NCBI RefSeq assembly: GCF_003014655.1
Contig: NZ_PYAT01000008.1
Coordinates: 89,438-153,437, forward strand
Direction of reading: 5' to 3'
DNA from: Planomicrobium soli
Lineage (GTDB): Bacteria; Bacillota; Bacilli; Bacillales_A; Planococcaceae
DNA: 64,000 nt
Positions 44,866 to 55,865 of this stretch are shown piece after piece. How positions within the stretch are numbered: position 1 is the first letter of the stretch; each line of letters begins with the position of its first letter. Both the position numbers and the translations under genes were made by a program. The notes under the pieces are model-generated. The model worked only from the letters and a program-made list of their open reading frames with translations, was not told the origin of the DNA and ran no database searches.

Positions 44866-45566
44866 ATAGCTCGTGGCTCCTCAAATTTATAGCCTAATCC
44901 GCGAATCGTTTTAATGAATGTCGGCTTCCGGCTATTTTCTTCGATTTTTTCGCGCAAATGGCTGATATGGACATCGACAATTCGTGTATCTCCTGCAAAA
45001 TCGTATTTCCAGACGGCACTAAGCAATTGATCTCGAGTTAAAACACGATTTTTGTTTTCCATTAAATACACAAGCAGTTCAAATTCTTTTGGTGTGAATT
45101 CAATTTGCTCTTCGCTCATGAACACTTCAAAACGGTCTGGATAAACGGTCAGCTCGCCAAAAGTCAATGGTGTTGAAGAGTCCTGCGGATCCGCCGGTTT
45201 GTTTTCCGTTCTTCGGAGCACAGCTTTTATGCGGGCCACCACTTCGCGCGGGCTGAATGGTTTTGTCATATAGTCATCTGCACCGAGTTCAAGGCCCAAA
45301 ACTTTATCAAATTCATCGTCTTTTGCGGTAAGCATAATAATCGGTGTACTGATTTTTTGCTGCCGTAATGTTTTGCACACTTCTACACCATCCATCGAAG
45401 GAAGCATCAAGTCAAGGACGATTAAAGCCGGATTTTCGCTCGTAGCCAATTCGTAGCCTTGTTTTCCATCATTAGCGACAATCGTTTCATAGCCTGCCTG
45501 TACGAGATTATAAGATAATAATGTTGCAATCGAGTGTTCATCTTCAATAATTAATATTTTTTTCAT
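44862..45566 (-). CDS. phoP: PhoP-type response regulator
   Basis: OmpR-family regulator of phosphate and wall-teichoic-acid genes. The 234 residues have the receiver with Asp52 in IVLDLMLPSMDGVEV, Lys in MLTAKDDEFDKVLGL, and a winged-helix output domain (FTPKEFELLVYLMENKNRVLTRDQLL, DVHISHLREKIEE, IRGLGYKF). GGAGG precedes the ATG at 45566. First of phoP-phoR-ligase; the 50-base gap to the MaoC-like gene has no evident terminator. Confidence 0.94.
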   Translation of the reverse strand: MKKILIIEDEHSIATLLSYNLVQAGYETIVANDGKQGYELATSENPALIVLDLMLPSMDGVEVCKTLRQQKISTPIIMLTAKDDEFDKVLGLELGADDYMTKPFSPREVVARIKAVLRRTENKPADPQDSSTPLTFGELTVYPDRFEVFMSEEQIEFTPKEFELLVYLMENKNRVLTRDQLLSAVWKYDFAGDTRIVDVHISHLREKIEENSRKPTFIKTIRGLGYKFEEPRAI

Positions 45567-45616
45567 TGAGTAACATCCTCCGCATTCAGTTTAGAACCCC
45601 CATCCCAAACCATGCG

Positions 45617-46093
45617 CTAAAAATTATCCATTGCTTGTGTTGTCAGCTGATTTACCATTTGTGGCGGGTTAGCAAGAATGGTTCCTTCGACCGCTAAATT
45701 ACCTTTATCATCTGTTGCTTCAACACGGACGGTTACTTCATTGGCTTTTACATCCACTTCAGTCACTTCCAGCAAAAACTCAATTGTGGCGTAGTGATAT
45801 ACGGGTTTGATGAATCTCAAACGCTGCTCTTTGATATACGTACCAGGCCCCGGCAAATATTTGGAAATAGCAGAAGAAATAATTCCTGCCAACATGATCG
45901 TAGGCACTACTGGCTTTTCAAAAACCGTTTGTGATGCAAAATCATGCTGAATGTAAAGTGGATTGCTGTCGTTTGTTAAACCTAAATACAGCAGCAAGTC
46001 TTTGTCTTCTATTTTTTCCGTTAACTGCAATTTTTCACCGGTATTAATATCTTCTATTTTACGGCCTAATTTGCGTTTTTTCCCAAGCAACAA
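45617..46093 (-). CDS. MaoC-like hot-dog dehydratase
   Basis: A 158-residue hot-dog-fold protein with the MaoC/R-specific enoyl-CoA hydratase layout: KIEDKDLLLYLGLTNDSNPLY (20-residue hydratase motif region), then PTIMLAGIISSAIS, and the beta strands RFIKPVYHYATIEFLLEVTEV. The usual catalytic D-x-N-P-(I/L)-H is here DSNPLYI, with Tyr-Ile-Gln-His nearby. Substrate unknown; could act on acyl-CoA or acyl-ACP. TTG 46093 follows GGGGAGGG by seven bases. It sits between mdh and phoP, a position also seen in related Bacilli. Confidence 0.75.
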   Translation of the reverse strand: MLLGKKRKLGRKIEDINTGEKLQLTEKIEDKDLLLYLGLTNDSNPLYIQHDFASQTVFEKPVVPTIMLAGIISSAISKYLPGPGTYIKEQRLRFIKPVYHYATIEFLLEVTEVDVKANEVTVRVEATDDKGNLAVEGTILANPPQMVNQLTTQAMDNF

Positions 46094-46125
46094 ATAAATT
46101 CCCTCCCCAAACTATTAATACCTTT

Positions 46126-46155
46126 ATAGTAACAACTAATGCAAGAAAAGTGCAA
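46126..46155 (-). promoter_or_regulatory. Probable promoter of the MaoC-like gene and phoPR
   Basis: TTGCAC at 46155-46150, 18 bp, TACTAT at 46131-46126, between the mdh terminator and the TTG start. It may also drive phoPR. Confidence 0.5.
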
Positions 46156-46189
46156 GCACCGTTCCGACTAACAGCATTCATATAGAGAA

Positions 46190-46220
46190 TAAAAAGCAGG
46201 CAAGAAAATCTTGCCTGCTC
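46190..46220 (-). terminator. Terminator after mdh
   Basis: AGCAGGCAAGA...TCTTGCCTGCT with five T on the minus strand. Confidence 0.9.
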
Positions 46221-46222
46221 AT

Positions 46223-47161
46223 TTATGCTAATACTTCCATAACTGCTTTGACCGACTCGGCAGATTTGTTCAACGCCGCCTTTTCTTCTTCATTCAACTC
46301 GATTTCAATGATTTTTTCAATACCGCCCGCACCCATTATTGTAGGTACTCCAAGATAAATGCCTTCCAGTCCGTATTCGCCTTCGAGGTATGCAATTGCC
46401 GGCAACACCCGGCGGTGATCTTTAATGATCGCTTCTGCCATTTTAACAAGCGATGCTGCTGGTGCATAGTAGGCGGAACCGGTGCCAAGCAAATTGACAA
46501 TTTCCGCTCCACCTTTACGAGTCCGTTCCACAATCTTATCCAGACGCTCTTTTGAAATCAAGGTCTCGAGCGGTATTCCGCCCGCGTATGAGTAGCGCAC
46601 TAAAGGAACCATATCATCCCCATGTCCGCCAAGGACAAATCCCGTTATGTCCTTAACGGATAAGTTTAGTTCATCTGCTACAAACGTGCGAAAGCGCGCC
46701 GAGTCCAAGACGCCTGATTGGCCAATTACACGCTCTTTTGGAAGGCCTGATTCGTTATAGACCGTATACGTCATCGCATCTACAGGATTCGTTAGGACAA
46801 TGATGGTCGTATCAGGTGAGTTTTTTACAATTTCAGCAGTAACAGATTTCATGATTTTCTGGTTTGTCTGAACAAGGTCATCACGGCTCATCCCTGGTTT
46901 CCGGGCAATGCCTGCTGTGATAATCACTAAATCAGATTCTTTTGTATCCTCGTAATTTGCAGTTCCTGTCACACGCGCATCGAAACCTTGGACAGGGCCT
47001 GCTTCTGCCATATCAAGCGCTTTCCCTTTTGCCGGATTTTCCATTTCAGGAACATCCACTAGTACCACATCACCCAATTCTTTCTGGGCCAAAAGAAAAG
47101 CCGTCGTTGCACCAGTGAAACCAGAACCGATTACAGAAATTTTTTTACGTTTAAATGTCAT
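46223..47161 (-). CDS. mdh: Malate dehydrogenase
   Basis: Oxidises malate to oxaloacetate with NAD in the TCA cycle. The 312 residues are LDH-like: [17 protein letters not shown] (dinucleotide fold), VLVDVPE acidic NAD-ribose site, [16 protein letters not shown] with the mobile-loop arginines, [11 protein letters not shown], and catalytic His in [15 protein letters not shown] 47161 follows AAGGAGG; the in-frame codon at 47197 lacks a site. It follows icd but is separated by repeat copy D. Confidence 0.97.
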   Translation of the reverse strand: MTFKRKKISVIGSGFTGATTAFLLAQKELGDVVLVDVPEMENPAKGKALDMAEAGPVQGFDARVTGTANYEDTKESDLVIITAGIARKPGMSRDDLVQTNQKIMKSVTAEIVKNSPDTTIIVLTNPVDAMTYTVYNESGLPKERVIGQSGVLDSARFRTFVADELNLSVKDITGFVLGGHGDDMVPLVRYSYAGGIPLETLISKERLDKIVERTRKGGAEIVNLLGTGSAYYAPAASLVKMAEAIIKDHRRVLPAIAYLEGEYGLEGIYLGVPTIMGAGGIEKIIEIELNEEEKAALNKSAESVKAVMEVLA

Positions 47162-47260
47162 AAAAACTCCTCCTTGGTTTTCGGTTATAAAAGCCATTTT
47201 ATTATCTTTATGAACTTTAGAGCCGTTCCAGTTAATTTTAATTGAAGAAATTCAATAGAA

Positions 47261-47368
47261 AGAACGGAGGCGGCGACTCCAGCGGAATCAGCGCGAACTT
47301 AAGACCCTGGACTGAACAAAGCGAAGGAAGCGACTGAAGCCGCGCCCGCGGAAAACGTCCGCCGGGAG
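47261..47368 (+). repeat. Intergenic repeat family R1, copy D
   Basis: GGAGGCGGCGACTCCAGCGG, CTTAAGACCCTGGACTGAAC, GCGAAGGAAGCGACTGAAGC, CGCGCCCGCGGAAAACGTCC then GCC. The best-preserved copy. It lies between the icd terminator and the mdh start, and probably splits what is icd-mdh in B. subtilis by about 110 bases. No gene is seen elsewhere in 47162-47403. Confidence 0.72.
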
Positions 47369-47403
47369 TGGTTTCTTCATTTGTTCGATTTATCGATAAA
47401 TAC

Positions 47404-47430
47404 AAAAAAAGAGGGGTTTCCCCCTCTTCT
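47404..47430 (-). terminator. Terminator after icd
   Basis: AGAGGGG, TTT-type loop, CCCCTCT with seven T on the minus strand, just after the icd stop. Confidence 0.88.
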
Positions 47431-47432
47431 AA

Positions 47433-48701
47433 TTAAAAGTTTTTGATTAATTCGTCAGCAAACTCAGAGCACTTCACTTCTGTTGCACCGTCCATTAGAC
47501 GAGCAAAGTCATAAGTTACAACTTTAGAAGAGATCGTTTTCTCCATAGAAGCAACGATAAGTTTTGCAGCTTCAGTCCAGCCAAGGTGTTCAAGCATTAA
47601 AACGCCTGAAAGGATGACTGAAGAAGGGTTTACTTTATCAAGGCCTGCATATTTAGGTGCAGTTCCGTGAGTTGCTTCGAAAATAGCGTGTCCAGTATCG
47701 TAGTTGATGTTCGCACCAGGTGCGATACCAATTCCGCCTACTTGAGCAGCCAATGCGTCAGAAATATAATCGCCGTTCAAGTTCATTGTAGCAACTACAT
47801 CGAACTCGCTTGGACGTGTAAGAATTTGTTGTAAGAAGATATCAGCGATCGAGTCTTTGATAAGGATTTTGCCAGAAGCCAATGCTTCTTCTTGCGCTTT
47901 GTTAGCCGCATCTGTTCCTTGCTCATCTTTGATCGCATCGTATTGGTTCCAAGTGAATACTTTATCAGCAAACTCTTGTTCCGCAACTTCATAGCCCCAG
48001 TTTTTGAAAGCTCCTTCAGTGAACTTCATGATGTTCCCTTTATGAACAAGCGTTACTGACTCGCGGCCTTCAACCAAAGCATAGTTGATAGCAGCGCGGA
48101 CTAAACGTTTTGTGCCCTCTTCAGAGATTGGCTTGATTCCGATTCCTGAAGTTTCAGGGAAACGGATTTTGTTTACGCCCATTTCGTTTTGAAGGAAAGA
48201 AAGCAATTTCGCAACTTCTTCAGAACCTTTAGCGTACTCGATACCTGCGTAGATATCTTCTGTGTTTTCACGGAAAATGACCATATCTGTATCTTCTGGA
48301 CGTTTAACAGGTGAAGGAACACCGTCGAAATAACGCACTGGGCGCAAGCAAGTGTAAAGATCAAGTTCTTGGCGAAGTGCTACGTTCAATGAACGGATAC
48401 CGCCGCCGATTGGCGTAGTAAGTGGTCCTTTGATTGCGATCAAGTATTCGCGGATCACTTCAAGAGTTTCTTCAGGAAGCCATTCTCCAGTTTCGTCGAA
48501 AGCTTTTTGCCCTGCAAGAACTTCTTTCCAAACGATAGCTTTTTCGCCATTGTAAGCTTTTGTTACTGCTTCTTCCAAAACGCGCGAAGCCGCATGCCAG
48601 ATGTCCGGCCCAGTTCCGTCACCGATAATGAAAGGAATGATTGCGCTGTTTGGTACATTTAGAATACCGTTTTCAACTGTTATTTTTTCGCCGTTTGCCA
48701 T
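47433..48701 (-). CDS. icd: Isocitrate dehydrogenase (NADP)
   Basis: Converts isocitrate to 2-oxoglutarate, making NADPH. The 422 residues contain the substrate site [20 protein letters not shown] (Ser, Asn, Arg ligands), [31 protein letters not shown], metal aspartates in [18 protein letters not shown], and the NADP motif [16 protein letters not shown] precedes the ATG at 48701. It follows citZ by about 70 bases with no terminator, so citZ-icd is an operon. Confidence 0.97.
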   Translation of the reverse strand: MANGEKITVENGILNVPNSAIIPFIIGDGTGPDIWHAASRVLEEAVTKAYNGEKAIVWKEVLAGQKAFDETGEWLPEETLEVIREYLIAIKGPLTTPIGGGIRSLNVALRQELDLYTCLRPVRYFDGVPSPVKRPEDTDMVIFRENTEDIYAGIEYAKGSEEVAKLLSFLQNEMGVNKIRFPETSGIGIKPISEEGTKRLVRAAINYALVEGRESVTLVHKGNIMKFTEGAFKNWGYEVAEQEFADKVFTWNQYDAIKDEQGTDAANKAQEEALASGKILIKDSIADIFLQQILTRPSEFDVVATMNLNGDYISDALAAQVGGIGIAPGANINYDTGHAIFEATHGTAPKYAGLDKVNPSSVILSGVLMLEHLGWTEAAKLIVASMEKTISSKVVTYDFARLMDGATEVKCSEFADELIKNF

Positions 48702-48773
48702 TTATAATTGCCTCCTGTGGTCAAATTCACAGGGCTGCACCAAATGCTAGCCCCATGGTACCGATTTTTATTT

Positions 48774-49889
48774 TTAGCGTTCTTCTACAGGTACGTAAGT
48801 CTGCATGCCTGGTCCGATATATTCCGCACGAGGACGGATCAAACGGTTATCTGCATACTGCTCGAGAATATGAGCCAGCCAACCCGAAGTACGGGATACT
48901 GCGAAAATTGGAGTAAACAAGTCATGTTCGATGTTCAATGAATGGTAGACAGAAGCCGAATAAAAGTCCACGTTTGGCGGAAGGTTTTTCTGGCCTGTTA
49001 CAATTTCATCGATTTTAATCGACATTTCATACCATTTCTCTTCTCCGCGAATTTTCGTCAACTTCTGAGACATTTCACGAAGATGTTTAGCGCGCGGGTC
49101 GCCTTTGCGGTATACGCGGTGGCCAAAGCCCATGATTTTTTCTTTATTCGCTAATTTCCCATTGATGTAAGAGTCAACGTTATCCACAGAGTCGATTTCA
49201 GTCAACATTTTCATTACTTGCTCATTTGCTCCACCGTGCAATGGCCCTTTTAACGCACCGATTGCAGCAGTAATTCCTGAATAAACATCAGACAGTGTTG
49301 CAACCGCTACACGAGCAGTGAATGTCGAGGCATTCAACTCATGGTCAGCGTGAAGCACTAGCGCTTTATTGAAAGCTTCAATTTCAATATCTTCCGGCAT
49401 TTCTCCAGAAAGCATATAAAGGAAGTTTGCAGCAAAGCTTAGATCCGTTTTTGGTGCAATCGGTTCTTGTCCGTTGCGAATACGGCCAAATGCTGTAACT
49501 AGCGTAGAGATTTTCGCTTGTATGCGAATTGCTTTACGGTAGTTTGCTTCCGGGTTCATTTCTTCTGCTTCTTCATCAAAAAGACCTAACATGGAAACAG
49601 CTGTGCGAAGCGCCGCCATTGGGTGAACATTTTTGATGTCGTATGTTTTAAAATGATCTAACACAGCCTGGGGAACTGACATATTGTCAGCCAGCTGTTG
49701 TTTAAGTTCTGCCAATTCGTCTGTTTTCGGCAAACGCTGGTGCCATAACAAATAAATCACTTCTTCAAAACTTGCGTTTACTGCTAAATCATCAATATCG
49801 TAGCCAACGTATGTAAGAGTGTCATCAATAATTGAGCTGATGGCGGATTGTGTTGCTACTACACCTTCTAATCCTTTTGACGATGTCAT
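48774..49889 (-). CDS. citZ: Citrate synthase
   Basis: Condenses acetyl-CoA and oxaloacetate, entry to the TCA cycle. The 371 residues, type II short form, show HADHELNASTFTAR, GALKGPLHGGANEQV (catalytic His), MGFGHRVYRKGDPRA and the active Asp region PPNVDFYSASVYHSL. AAGGAGCG precedes the ATG at 49889. A promoter, a CcpA-like half site and an attenuator-like leader lie upstream. Confidence 0.97.
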   Translation of the reverse strand: MTSSKGLEGVVATQSAISSIIDDTLTYVGYDIDDLAVNASFEEVIYLLWHQRLPKTDELAELKQQLADNMSVPQAVLDHFKTYDIKNVHPMAALRTAVSMLGLFDEEAEEMNPEANYRKAIRIQAKISTLVTAFGRIRNGQEPIAPKTDLSFAANFLYMLSGEMPEDIEIEAFNKALVLHADHELNASTFTARVAVATLSDVYSGITAAIGALKGPLHGGANEQVMKMLTEIDSVDNVDSYINGKLANKEKIMGFGHRVYRKGDPRAKHLREMSQKLTKIRGEEKWYEMSIKIDEIVTGQKNLPPNVDFYSASVYHSLNIEHDLFTPIFAVSRTSGWLAHILEQYADNRLIRPRAEYIGPGMQTYVPVEER

Positions 49890-49916
49890 CTAAATCGCTC
49901 CTTCTTCAGTATAATT

Positions 49917-49963
49917 CATCATTCCAAAAAAAAAGGCAGAATGATGGCTCATCTGCTTTTATG
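49917..49963 (-). promoter_or_regulatory. Attenuator-like hairpins in the citZ leader
   Basis: Between the inferred transcription start (about 49985) and the ATG, GCAGATGA pairs with TCATTCTGC and is followed by nine T: a full terminator. The descending arm also contains CATCATTC, which is an exact complement of GAATGATG just after the T run, so a second hairpin excludes the first. It might instead be simply the terminator of fxsA readthrough. Confidence 0.5.
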
Positions 49964-49990
49964 AACCTATGCTAAATTCCTTACCTTGCC

Positions 49991-50034
49991 ATTATAATCA
50001 ATTTTGGATACTTTGTGAATGAAAACGCTTGTTT
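49991..50034 (-). promoter_or_regulatory. citZ promoter and cre-like site
   Basis: TTCACA at 50019-50014, 17 bp, perfect TATAAT at 49996-49991. AAACAAGCGTTTTCAT (50034-50019) fits the CcpA cre consensus with two mismatches and touches the -35, consistent with carbon catabolite repression as in B. subtilis citZ. Confidence 0.6.
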
Positions 50035-50073
50035 TTCTAAAACTTTCCCAAAAAAGGGATGAGTTTACTCGGA

Positions 50074-50460
50074 TTATCGTACGATAACCCGAGTATTTCT
50101 CATTTTGTTCTGTATCAACCGGTAAACGATTGGTTTGTAGATTTTTTGGGTCGGCGCAAACAACATGCTGAATCCGATTGCGTCCGATATAAATCCCGGA
50201 GTCAAAAGCAGCACACCGCCTACCAATACGAAAGCCGCACTTAGCAGTTGATTGCCCGGTGCTTGGAAATTGTTCATCGCTTCTTGAATATCGCGCACTG
50301 CTTTTAACCCCTGTTTTTTCGCCAAATAAGCGCCAATCAAACCGGTTGCCAGAATTATGGCGAGTGTCGGGAAAAATCCGATCGCTCCTCCAGCCCATAT
50401 AAGAATGGCCAATTCGAGTGTTGGAACTATGACCAGTGCTAAAAAGAACCATTTCATCAT
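50074..50460 (-). CDS. fxsA: FxsA family membrane protein
   Basis: A 128-residue membrane protein with about three to four spans: MKWFFLALVIVPTLELAILI, GGAIGFFPTLAIILATGLIGAYL, and SAAFVLVGGVLLLTPGFISDAIGF. The GLIGAYLAKKQG and LTPGFISD motifs define FxsA, which relieves phage F exclusion in E. coli; its native role is unknown. AAGGAGGGAGG precedes the ATG. A 13-bp stem (ACTCGGGTTATCG and near-complement) overlaps the stop. Downstream of pyk, as in B. subtilis ytzA. Confidence 0.9.
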   Translation of the reverse strand: MMKWFFLALVIVPTLELAILIWAGGAIGFFPTLAIILATGLIGAYLAKKQGLKAVRDIQEAMNNFQAPGNQLLSAAFVLVGGVLLLTPGFISDAIGFSMLFAPTQKIYKPIVYRLIQNKMRNTRVIVR

Positions 50461-50484
50461 AGTATCCTCCCTCCTTATCAGTCT

Positions 50485-52254
50485 TTACAGGACACTTGCA
50501 TGTCCGTGGTAGATCATCCCGGATTCGGCGTCAATCGTAATTTCGTAATTGTTTTTGATTAGGTTGGTTGCATCAGGAACTCCAACGATTACAGGAATGC
50601 CCAAGCTTAAGCCTACAACAGCAGCGTGGCTGGTCAATCCGCCTTCTTCTGTGATAATGCCAGCGCATTTATTGATGGCAGGCATCATATCGCGGTCTGT
50701 TCCGATAGTTACAAGTATTTTACCTTCAGCATCCAGAGCGTTTGCTTCCTCTGCATTTCTTGCAACTAAAGTGGCACCTAAAGCAGATGCTCTTCCAATT
50801 CCCTGGCCTTTAGCAATGATGTCGCCAATAACATGAATCTTCATCAAGTTGGTAGTGCCTGCTTGCCCTACTGGCACGCCTGCTGTGATGACAACAAGGT
50901 CACCATGCTTGACGTAGTGGTGTTTCAAGCTTTCATCAACCGCTTTTTCCAACAAATCATCCGTTGACTCGACTTTAGTTCCTACAATCGGCTGGACGCC
51001 CCAAACCAAAGTCAGTTTGCGTGATGGTACATCAGAAGAAGTCACCGCAATAATCGGAGCTTCTGGACGATACTTGGAAATCATTTTAGCTGTATGGCCA
51101 CTTTCAGTCGGTGCAATGATTGCTCTGACTTTCAGATTCAGTGCCGTATAAGCAACTGCCTGGCCGATCGCTTCTGTCATGTTCGACTCTCTTTCTTTGC
51201 TTCTTGCCGAAACGATTTGCTTGTAGTTAAGCGCTGCTTCTGTCGTCATAGCAATGCGGTGCATTGTTTCCACAGATTCTACCGGATAAATTCCTGCAGC
51301 CGTTTCACCGGACAACATGATTGCATCGGTGCCATCGAAAATCGCATTTGCCACATCGCTCGCTTCCGCACGCGTAGGACGCGGATTGCGCTGCATCGAA
51401 TCGAGCATCTGAGTAGCTGTAATAACCGGTTTGCCTGCACTATTGCATTTTTCGATAAGCGATTTTTGCACAATCGGAACTTCTTCAGCAGGAATTTCAA
51501 CACCCAAATCTCCACGGGCAACCATCAAGCCATCAGAAACCAAGATGATTTCATCGATGTTATCGACACCTTCGCCGTTTTCGATTTTTGGAATGATTTG
51601 AATGTGCTCGCCATTATTCTTTTCAAGCAAGCTGCGGATTTCCATAACATCAGAAGCTCTTCTGACAAACGAAGCAGCTACAAAATCAACTTTTTGCTCG
51701 ATGCCAAACAAAATATCCTGTGCATCTTTTTCGGTGATTCCAGGCAACTGGACAGAAACTCCTGGAACATTGACGCCTTTTTTGCTTTTCAGCGTTCCTG
51801 CGTTTTCAACAACCGTATGGATAAGTCCTTTTTCTTTATCAACTGATTCTGTACGAAGTTCGATCAATCCATCGTCCAGCAAAATAATTGACCCTTCCGT
51901 TACATCTTCAATCAGCTTTTCGTATGTGATAGAGAATACTTCATCAGTACCAAGCACTTCAGACATTGAAATGGCTATTTTTTGGCCAGTTTTCAGTTCA
52001 ATGCCATTGTTCTCCATTTGATGAGTTCGAATTTCCGGTCCTTTTGTATCCAAAAGAATACCGACGATTTTGCCGGTCTTTTCTGCAGCTTCGCGTATCC
52101 GCTGAATGCGCGTGCCATGTTCTTCGTGACTGCCATGTGAAAAGTTCAAGCGGGCAACATTCATGCCTGCTTGGATCAATGCTTCAAGCGTTTCGGGAGA
52201 TTCACTTGCGGGACCGATCGTACAAACGATTTTCGTTTTTCTCAATAGACTCAC
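50485..52254 (-). CDS. pyk: Pyruvate kinase with C-terminal PEP-utiliser domain
   Basis: Makes pyruvate and ATP from phosphoenolpyruvate. The 589 residues contain the TIM barrel with [24 protein letters not shown], the B domain (about 72-168), [35 protein letters not shown], and the extra C-terminal mobile domain of Bacillus Pyk (about 475-589) with GITSHA-type motif [21 protein letters not shown]. It lies 13 bases after pfkA, an operon. Confidence 0.97.
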   Translation of the reverse strand: MSLLRKTKIVCTIGPASESPETLEALIQAGMNVARLNFSHGSHEEHGTRIQRIREAAEKTGKIVGILLDTKGPEIRTHQMENNGIELKTGQKIAISMSEVLGTDEVFSITYEKLIEDVTEGSIILLDDGLIELRTESVDKEKGLIHTVVENAGTLKSKKGVNVPGVSVQLPGITEKDAQDILFGIEQKVDFVAASFVRRASDVMEIRSLLEKNNGEHIQIIPKIENGEGVDNIDEIILVSDGLMVARGDLGVEIPAEEVPIVQKSLIEKCNSAGKPVITATQMLDSMQRNPRPTRAEASDVANAIFDGTDAIMLSGETAAGIYPVESVETMHRIAMTTEAALNYKQIVSARSKERESNMTEAIGQAVAYTALNLKVRAIIAPTESGHTAKMISKYRPEAPIIAVTSSDVPSRKLTLVWGVQPIVGTKVESTDDLLEKAVDESLKHHYVKHGDLVVITAGVPVGQAGTTNLMKIHVIGDIIAKGQGIGRASALGATLVARNAEEANALDAEGKILVTIGTDRDMMPAINKCAGIITEEGGLTSHAAVVGLSLGIPVIVGVPDATNLIKNNYEITIDAESGMIYHGHASVL

Positions 52255-52267
52255 TCCAGTTAAAGTT

Positions 52268-53230
<963 letters not shown>

Positions 53231-53351
53231 CTACGCCTCCTGCATTTCCTTTTACTCTTTTCACCTTACCACGAAGAGTTCTTCTCTGTCAGTCATGAAT
53301 AATCTAATCGGTGTTAAGTTTTTGTTAGAAACCACTTTTACGCAAAAAAAT

Positions 53352-53374
53352 AAAAAACCGCAAGAGCGGTTTTT
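53352..53374 (-). terminator. Terminator after accA
   Basis: AAAAACCGC, AAGA loop, GCGGTTTTT, overlapping the accA stop; ends gntR-accD-accA. Confidence 0.88.
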
Positions 53375-54338
53375 ATTCACTGAATATGCCAATTGATTTG
53401 AATTTGGCGTAACGCTGTTCGATCAGTTCCTGCCCTGACAAGTTGCCCAGCTCAGCAAACGATTGCTTAATGGCATCGCCAATATAAGCAGCCTGCTTGT
53501 TACAATCGTGATGAGCACCGCCCCTTACTTCAGGGATCACACGCTCTATAATTTTCATTTCCAGTAAATCAGGTGCTGTGATTTTCATTGCTTCTGCAGC
53601 TGTCTGCGCAAGCGCTGAATCTTTCCATAGTATGGAAGCGGCGCCTTCAGGGGAGATAACAGAAAATGTCGAGTTCTCAAGCATCAAGATGTGGTTGCCG
53701 ACACCAAGCGCCAATGCGCCTCCGCTGCCGCCTTCTCCGATAACAATTGAAATCACTGGAACTTCTAGTCCAGCCATCTCCACCAAGTTGCGGGCAATCG
53801 CTTCGCTTTGGCCGCGTTCTTCTGCAGCCTTGCCAGGATAAGCGCCTTTCGTATCAATCAGGCAAACGATCGGCCGATTGAATTTTTCCGCTTGCTTCAT
53901 TAAGCGCAACGCTTTTCGGTATCCTTCCGGGTGCGGCATGCCAAAATTGCGCCGGATGTTTTCTTTCGTGTCTTTTCCGCGCTGGTGGCCGATAACGGTG
54001 ACAGGCTGACCATGAAAAGATGCAATGCCTCCGACAATAGCTTCGTCATCCCCATAAGAGCGATCTCCATGCAATTCGATAAAATCTTCGAACAATATCG
54101 AAATGTAGTCGAGGGTCGTCGGACGGTTCGGGTGCCGGGCTACTTGTACGCGGTCCCATGGCTTCATGTTCTCATATATTTCCGATTCAAGTTTGGCAAG
54201 ACGCGCTTCCAAACTTTTAATCTCGGAACTTAAATCGACTTCGGCCGTTTTTGTATACTCTTTTAGTTCCTCTATTTTTTTTCGCAATTCAAATAATGGT
54301 TCTTCGAAAGGCATCGCTTTCGGTGCGGTTTTAGCCAT
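53373..54338 (-). CDS. accA: Acetyl-CoA carboxylase carboxyltransferase, alpha
   Basis: With AccD transfers CO2 from carboxybiotin to acetyl-CoA, making malonyl-CoA for fatty-acid synthesis. The 321 residues have a coiled N-terminal segment and the crotonase-fold core [41 protein letters not shown], and [16 protein letters not shown]. Its start lies eight bases inside accD, so the subunits are made in step. The ATG at 54338 is preceded by AAAGGAGGTAATCC-type site. Confidence 0.97.
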   Translation of the reverse strand: MAKTAPKAMPFEEPLFELRKKIEELKEYTKTAEVDLSSEIKSLEARLAKLESEIYENMKPWDRVQVARHPNRPTTLDYISILFEDFIELHGDRSYGDDEAIVGGIASFHGQPVTVIGHQRGKDTKENIRRNFGMPHPEGYRKALRLMKQAEKFNRPIVCLIDTKGAYPGKAAEERGQSEAIARNLVEMAGLEVPVISIVIGEGGSGGALALGVGNHILMLENSTFSVISPEGAASILWKDSALAQTAAEAMKITAPDLLEMKIIERVIPEVRGGAHHDCNKQAAYIGDAIKQSFAELGNLSGQELIEQRYAKFKSIGIFSE

Positions 54339-55197
54339 TTTGGATTACCTCCTTTGTATGCAAACGCACAATTGATGACAAGGTCTCTTGCATTTTAGCG
54401 CGGTGCACAACAGCATCAAGCTGGCCGTGAGCCAAAAGAAACTCAGCGGTCTGGAAATCTTCCGGCAGCTTTTCGCGGACCGTCTGCTCAATAACACGCC
54501 GCCCGGCAAAACCGATCAACGCTTTCGGCTCAGCAATATTAATATCTCCGACAGATGCGAAACTTGCTGAAACACCACCGGTTGTCGGGTGGGTCAAAAC
54601 AGATACGAACAGCAGCCCTTCATTACTGTGGCGCTTTAATGCGACGCTCGTTTTAGCCATTTGCATTAAAGATAAAACCCCTTCTTGCATACGGGCACCG
54701 CCGCTGGCTGTAAAGATGATAAACGGAAGCTTTTTCTCCGTTGCCGCTTCAATTGCCCGGGTAATTTTTTCACCGACCACTGATCCCATGGAACCCATAC
54801 GGAAATGGGAATCCATAATAGCTATGACAACTTCCCGGCCAGACAATTTTCCTGTGCCAGTCAAGACCGCTTCATTCAGCCCTGTTTTTTTGCTGTCTTG
54901 TTGAATTTTTTCAGTGTATCCTGGAAAGCCAAGCGGATTTTCCGATTTCAAATGATCATCCATTGAGACAAACGAATTTTCATCCAATAAACTGGCAACA
55001 CGCTCGTGGGCAGTCAATTTAAAATGATAGTCACATTTCGAACATACTTTATGATCTGCCTGCAAGTCTTTTGTTAACGAAATATGCTTGCACTCGGGAC
55101 ATTTTGTCATTAAACCACCCGGCATATCTTTTGCAGATTTAGTAGGAATCGTCGCCTCTTTTTTATCTTTGTTTCGTTTGAAAATATCACGAATCAT
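54331..55197 (-). CDS. accD: Acetyl-CoA carboxylase carboxyltransferase, beta
   Basis: Partner of AccA. The 288 residues have a zinc ribbon (Cys33, Cys36, Cys52, Cys55: [14 protein letters not shown]) that binds mRNA or DNA in E. coli, and a crotonase core with [35 protein letters not shown] and [19 protein letters not shown]. Start ATG 55197 lies eleven bases inside the GntR gene, after AAAGGAGAG. Last 8 bases overlap accA. Confidence 0.97.
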   Translation of the reverse strand: MIRDIFKRNKDKKEATIPTKSAKDMPGGLMTKCPECKHISLTKDLQADHKVCSKCDYHFKLTAHERVASLLDENSFVSMDDHLKSENPLGFPGYTEKIQQDSKKTGLNEAVLTGTGKLSGREVVIAIMDSHFRMGSMGSVVGEKITRAIEAATEKKLPFIIFTASGGARMQEGVLSLMQMAKTSVALKRHSNEGLLFVSVLTHPTTGGVSASFASVGDINIAEPKALIGFAGRRVIEQTVREKLPEDFQTAEFLLAHGQLDAVVHRAKMQETLSSIVRLHTKEVIQNG

Positions 55198-55837
55198 TGC
55201 GCAATCTCTCCTTTAGTAGCCCATCGCTCCAAGTTTTGAACTCTTGTGCGGCTTTGTCCGTTTCTTGCTGCTCAATGGCAGCAAGTATGTTCAGCAATCG
55301 TTCTTTTTCGGCTTTTGAAACAGTTCCGTTATATGGATTGCCACTGTATTTGTGAAGTAAAACCCAAATTTTCAAAGATAGGCGGTTGCCCGAAAGCACC
55401 ATTAACTCCCGCACAAAATCCTCGCGTTGAAATCCATTTTCCTCTTCTGATAACCGCATGCGAAAGCCATCCCAGATTCCCATCTGGCTAATTGTCCGGT
55501 CAGCGCAAATGGCCTGAATAGCAGCCAGTTCGTGCATTTGCCTTGTTTCCCTTACGTCTTTCTGGGACTGGTTGTCCTGCAAGATGAAGGTGGATAACAC
55601 TTCTACGAGCATATTGTTGCGGTGGTCAGCAAGAAATGTACCCTCGCCCCGCCGTGTTTCGATTAAACCCAGCAATTCTAGACTTCTCAAAGCTTCCCTG
55701 ATTGTCGAACGCCCCACTTGCAGCGTTTCGGCCAATTCTCTCTCTGATGGAATGCGGTCGCCCGGCCGGATGTTATCCTGCCTAATCATGTCCCTTAAAT
55801 CCCGGACTATATCTAAATAACGTTTAGATTGATTCAT
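55187..55837 (-). CDS. GntR/FadR-family transcriptional regulator
   Basis: A 216-residue regulator: winged helix with [41 protein letters not shown] (residues about 12-55), then an FCD-like all-helical ligand domain shorter than usual. The ATG at 55837 follows TAGGAGCG; an open extension to 55879 crosses the operator. It overlaps accD and shares its transcript, so it probably regulates lipid or central metabolism. In B. subtilis the malic enzyme gene ytsJ lies between dnaE and accD; here this regulator takes that slot. Confidence 0.85.
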   Translation of the reverse strand: MNQSKRYLDIVRDLRDMIRQDNIRPGDRIPSERELAETLQVGRSTIREALRSLELLGLIETRRGEGTFLADHRNNMLVEVLSTFILQDNQSQKDVRETRQMHELAAIQAICADRTISQMGIWDGFRMRLSEEENGFQREDFVRELMVLSGNRLSLKIWVLLHKYSGNPYNGTVSKAEKERLLNILAAIEQQETDKAAQEFKTWSDGLLKERLRNDS

Positions 55838-55865
55838 GATCGCTCCTATCTCCCATTTATTGGAA

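Noticed and set aside
46126..46165. PhoP-box-like direct repeats (TTGCAC, TTGCAT at 11-base spacing) before the MaoC-like gene and phoP
   Set aside because: The hexamers match the PhoP consensus TTAACA poorly; the arrangement is explained as a plain promoter.
51094..51846. 250-codon open frame on the plus strand
   Set aside because: Entirely antisense to pyk, with the low-complexity composition of a shadow frame.
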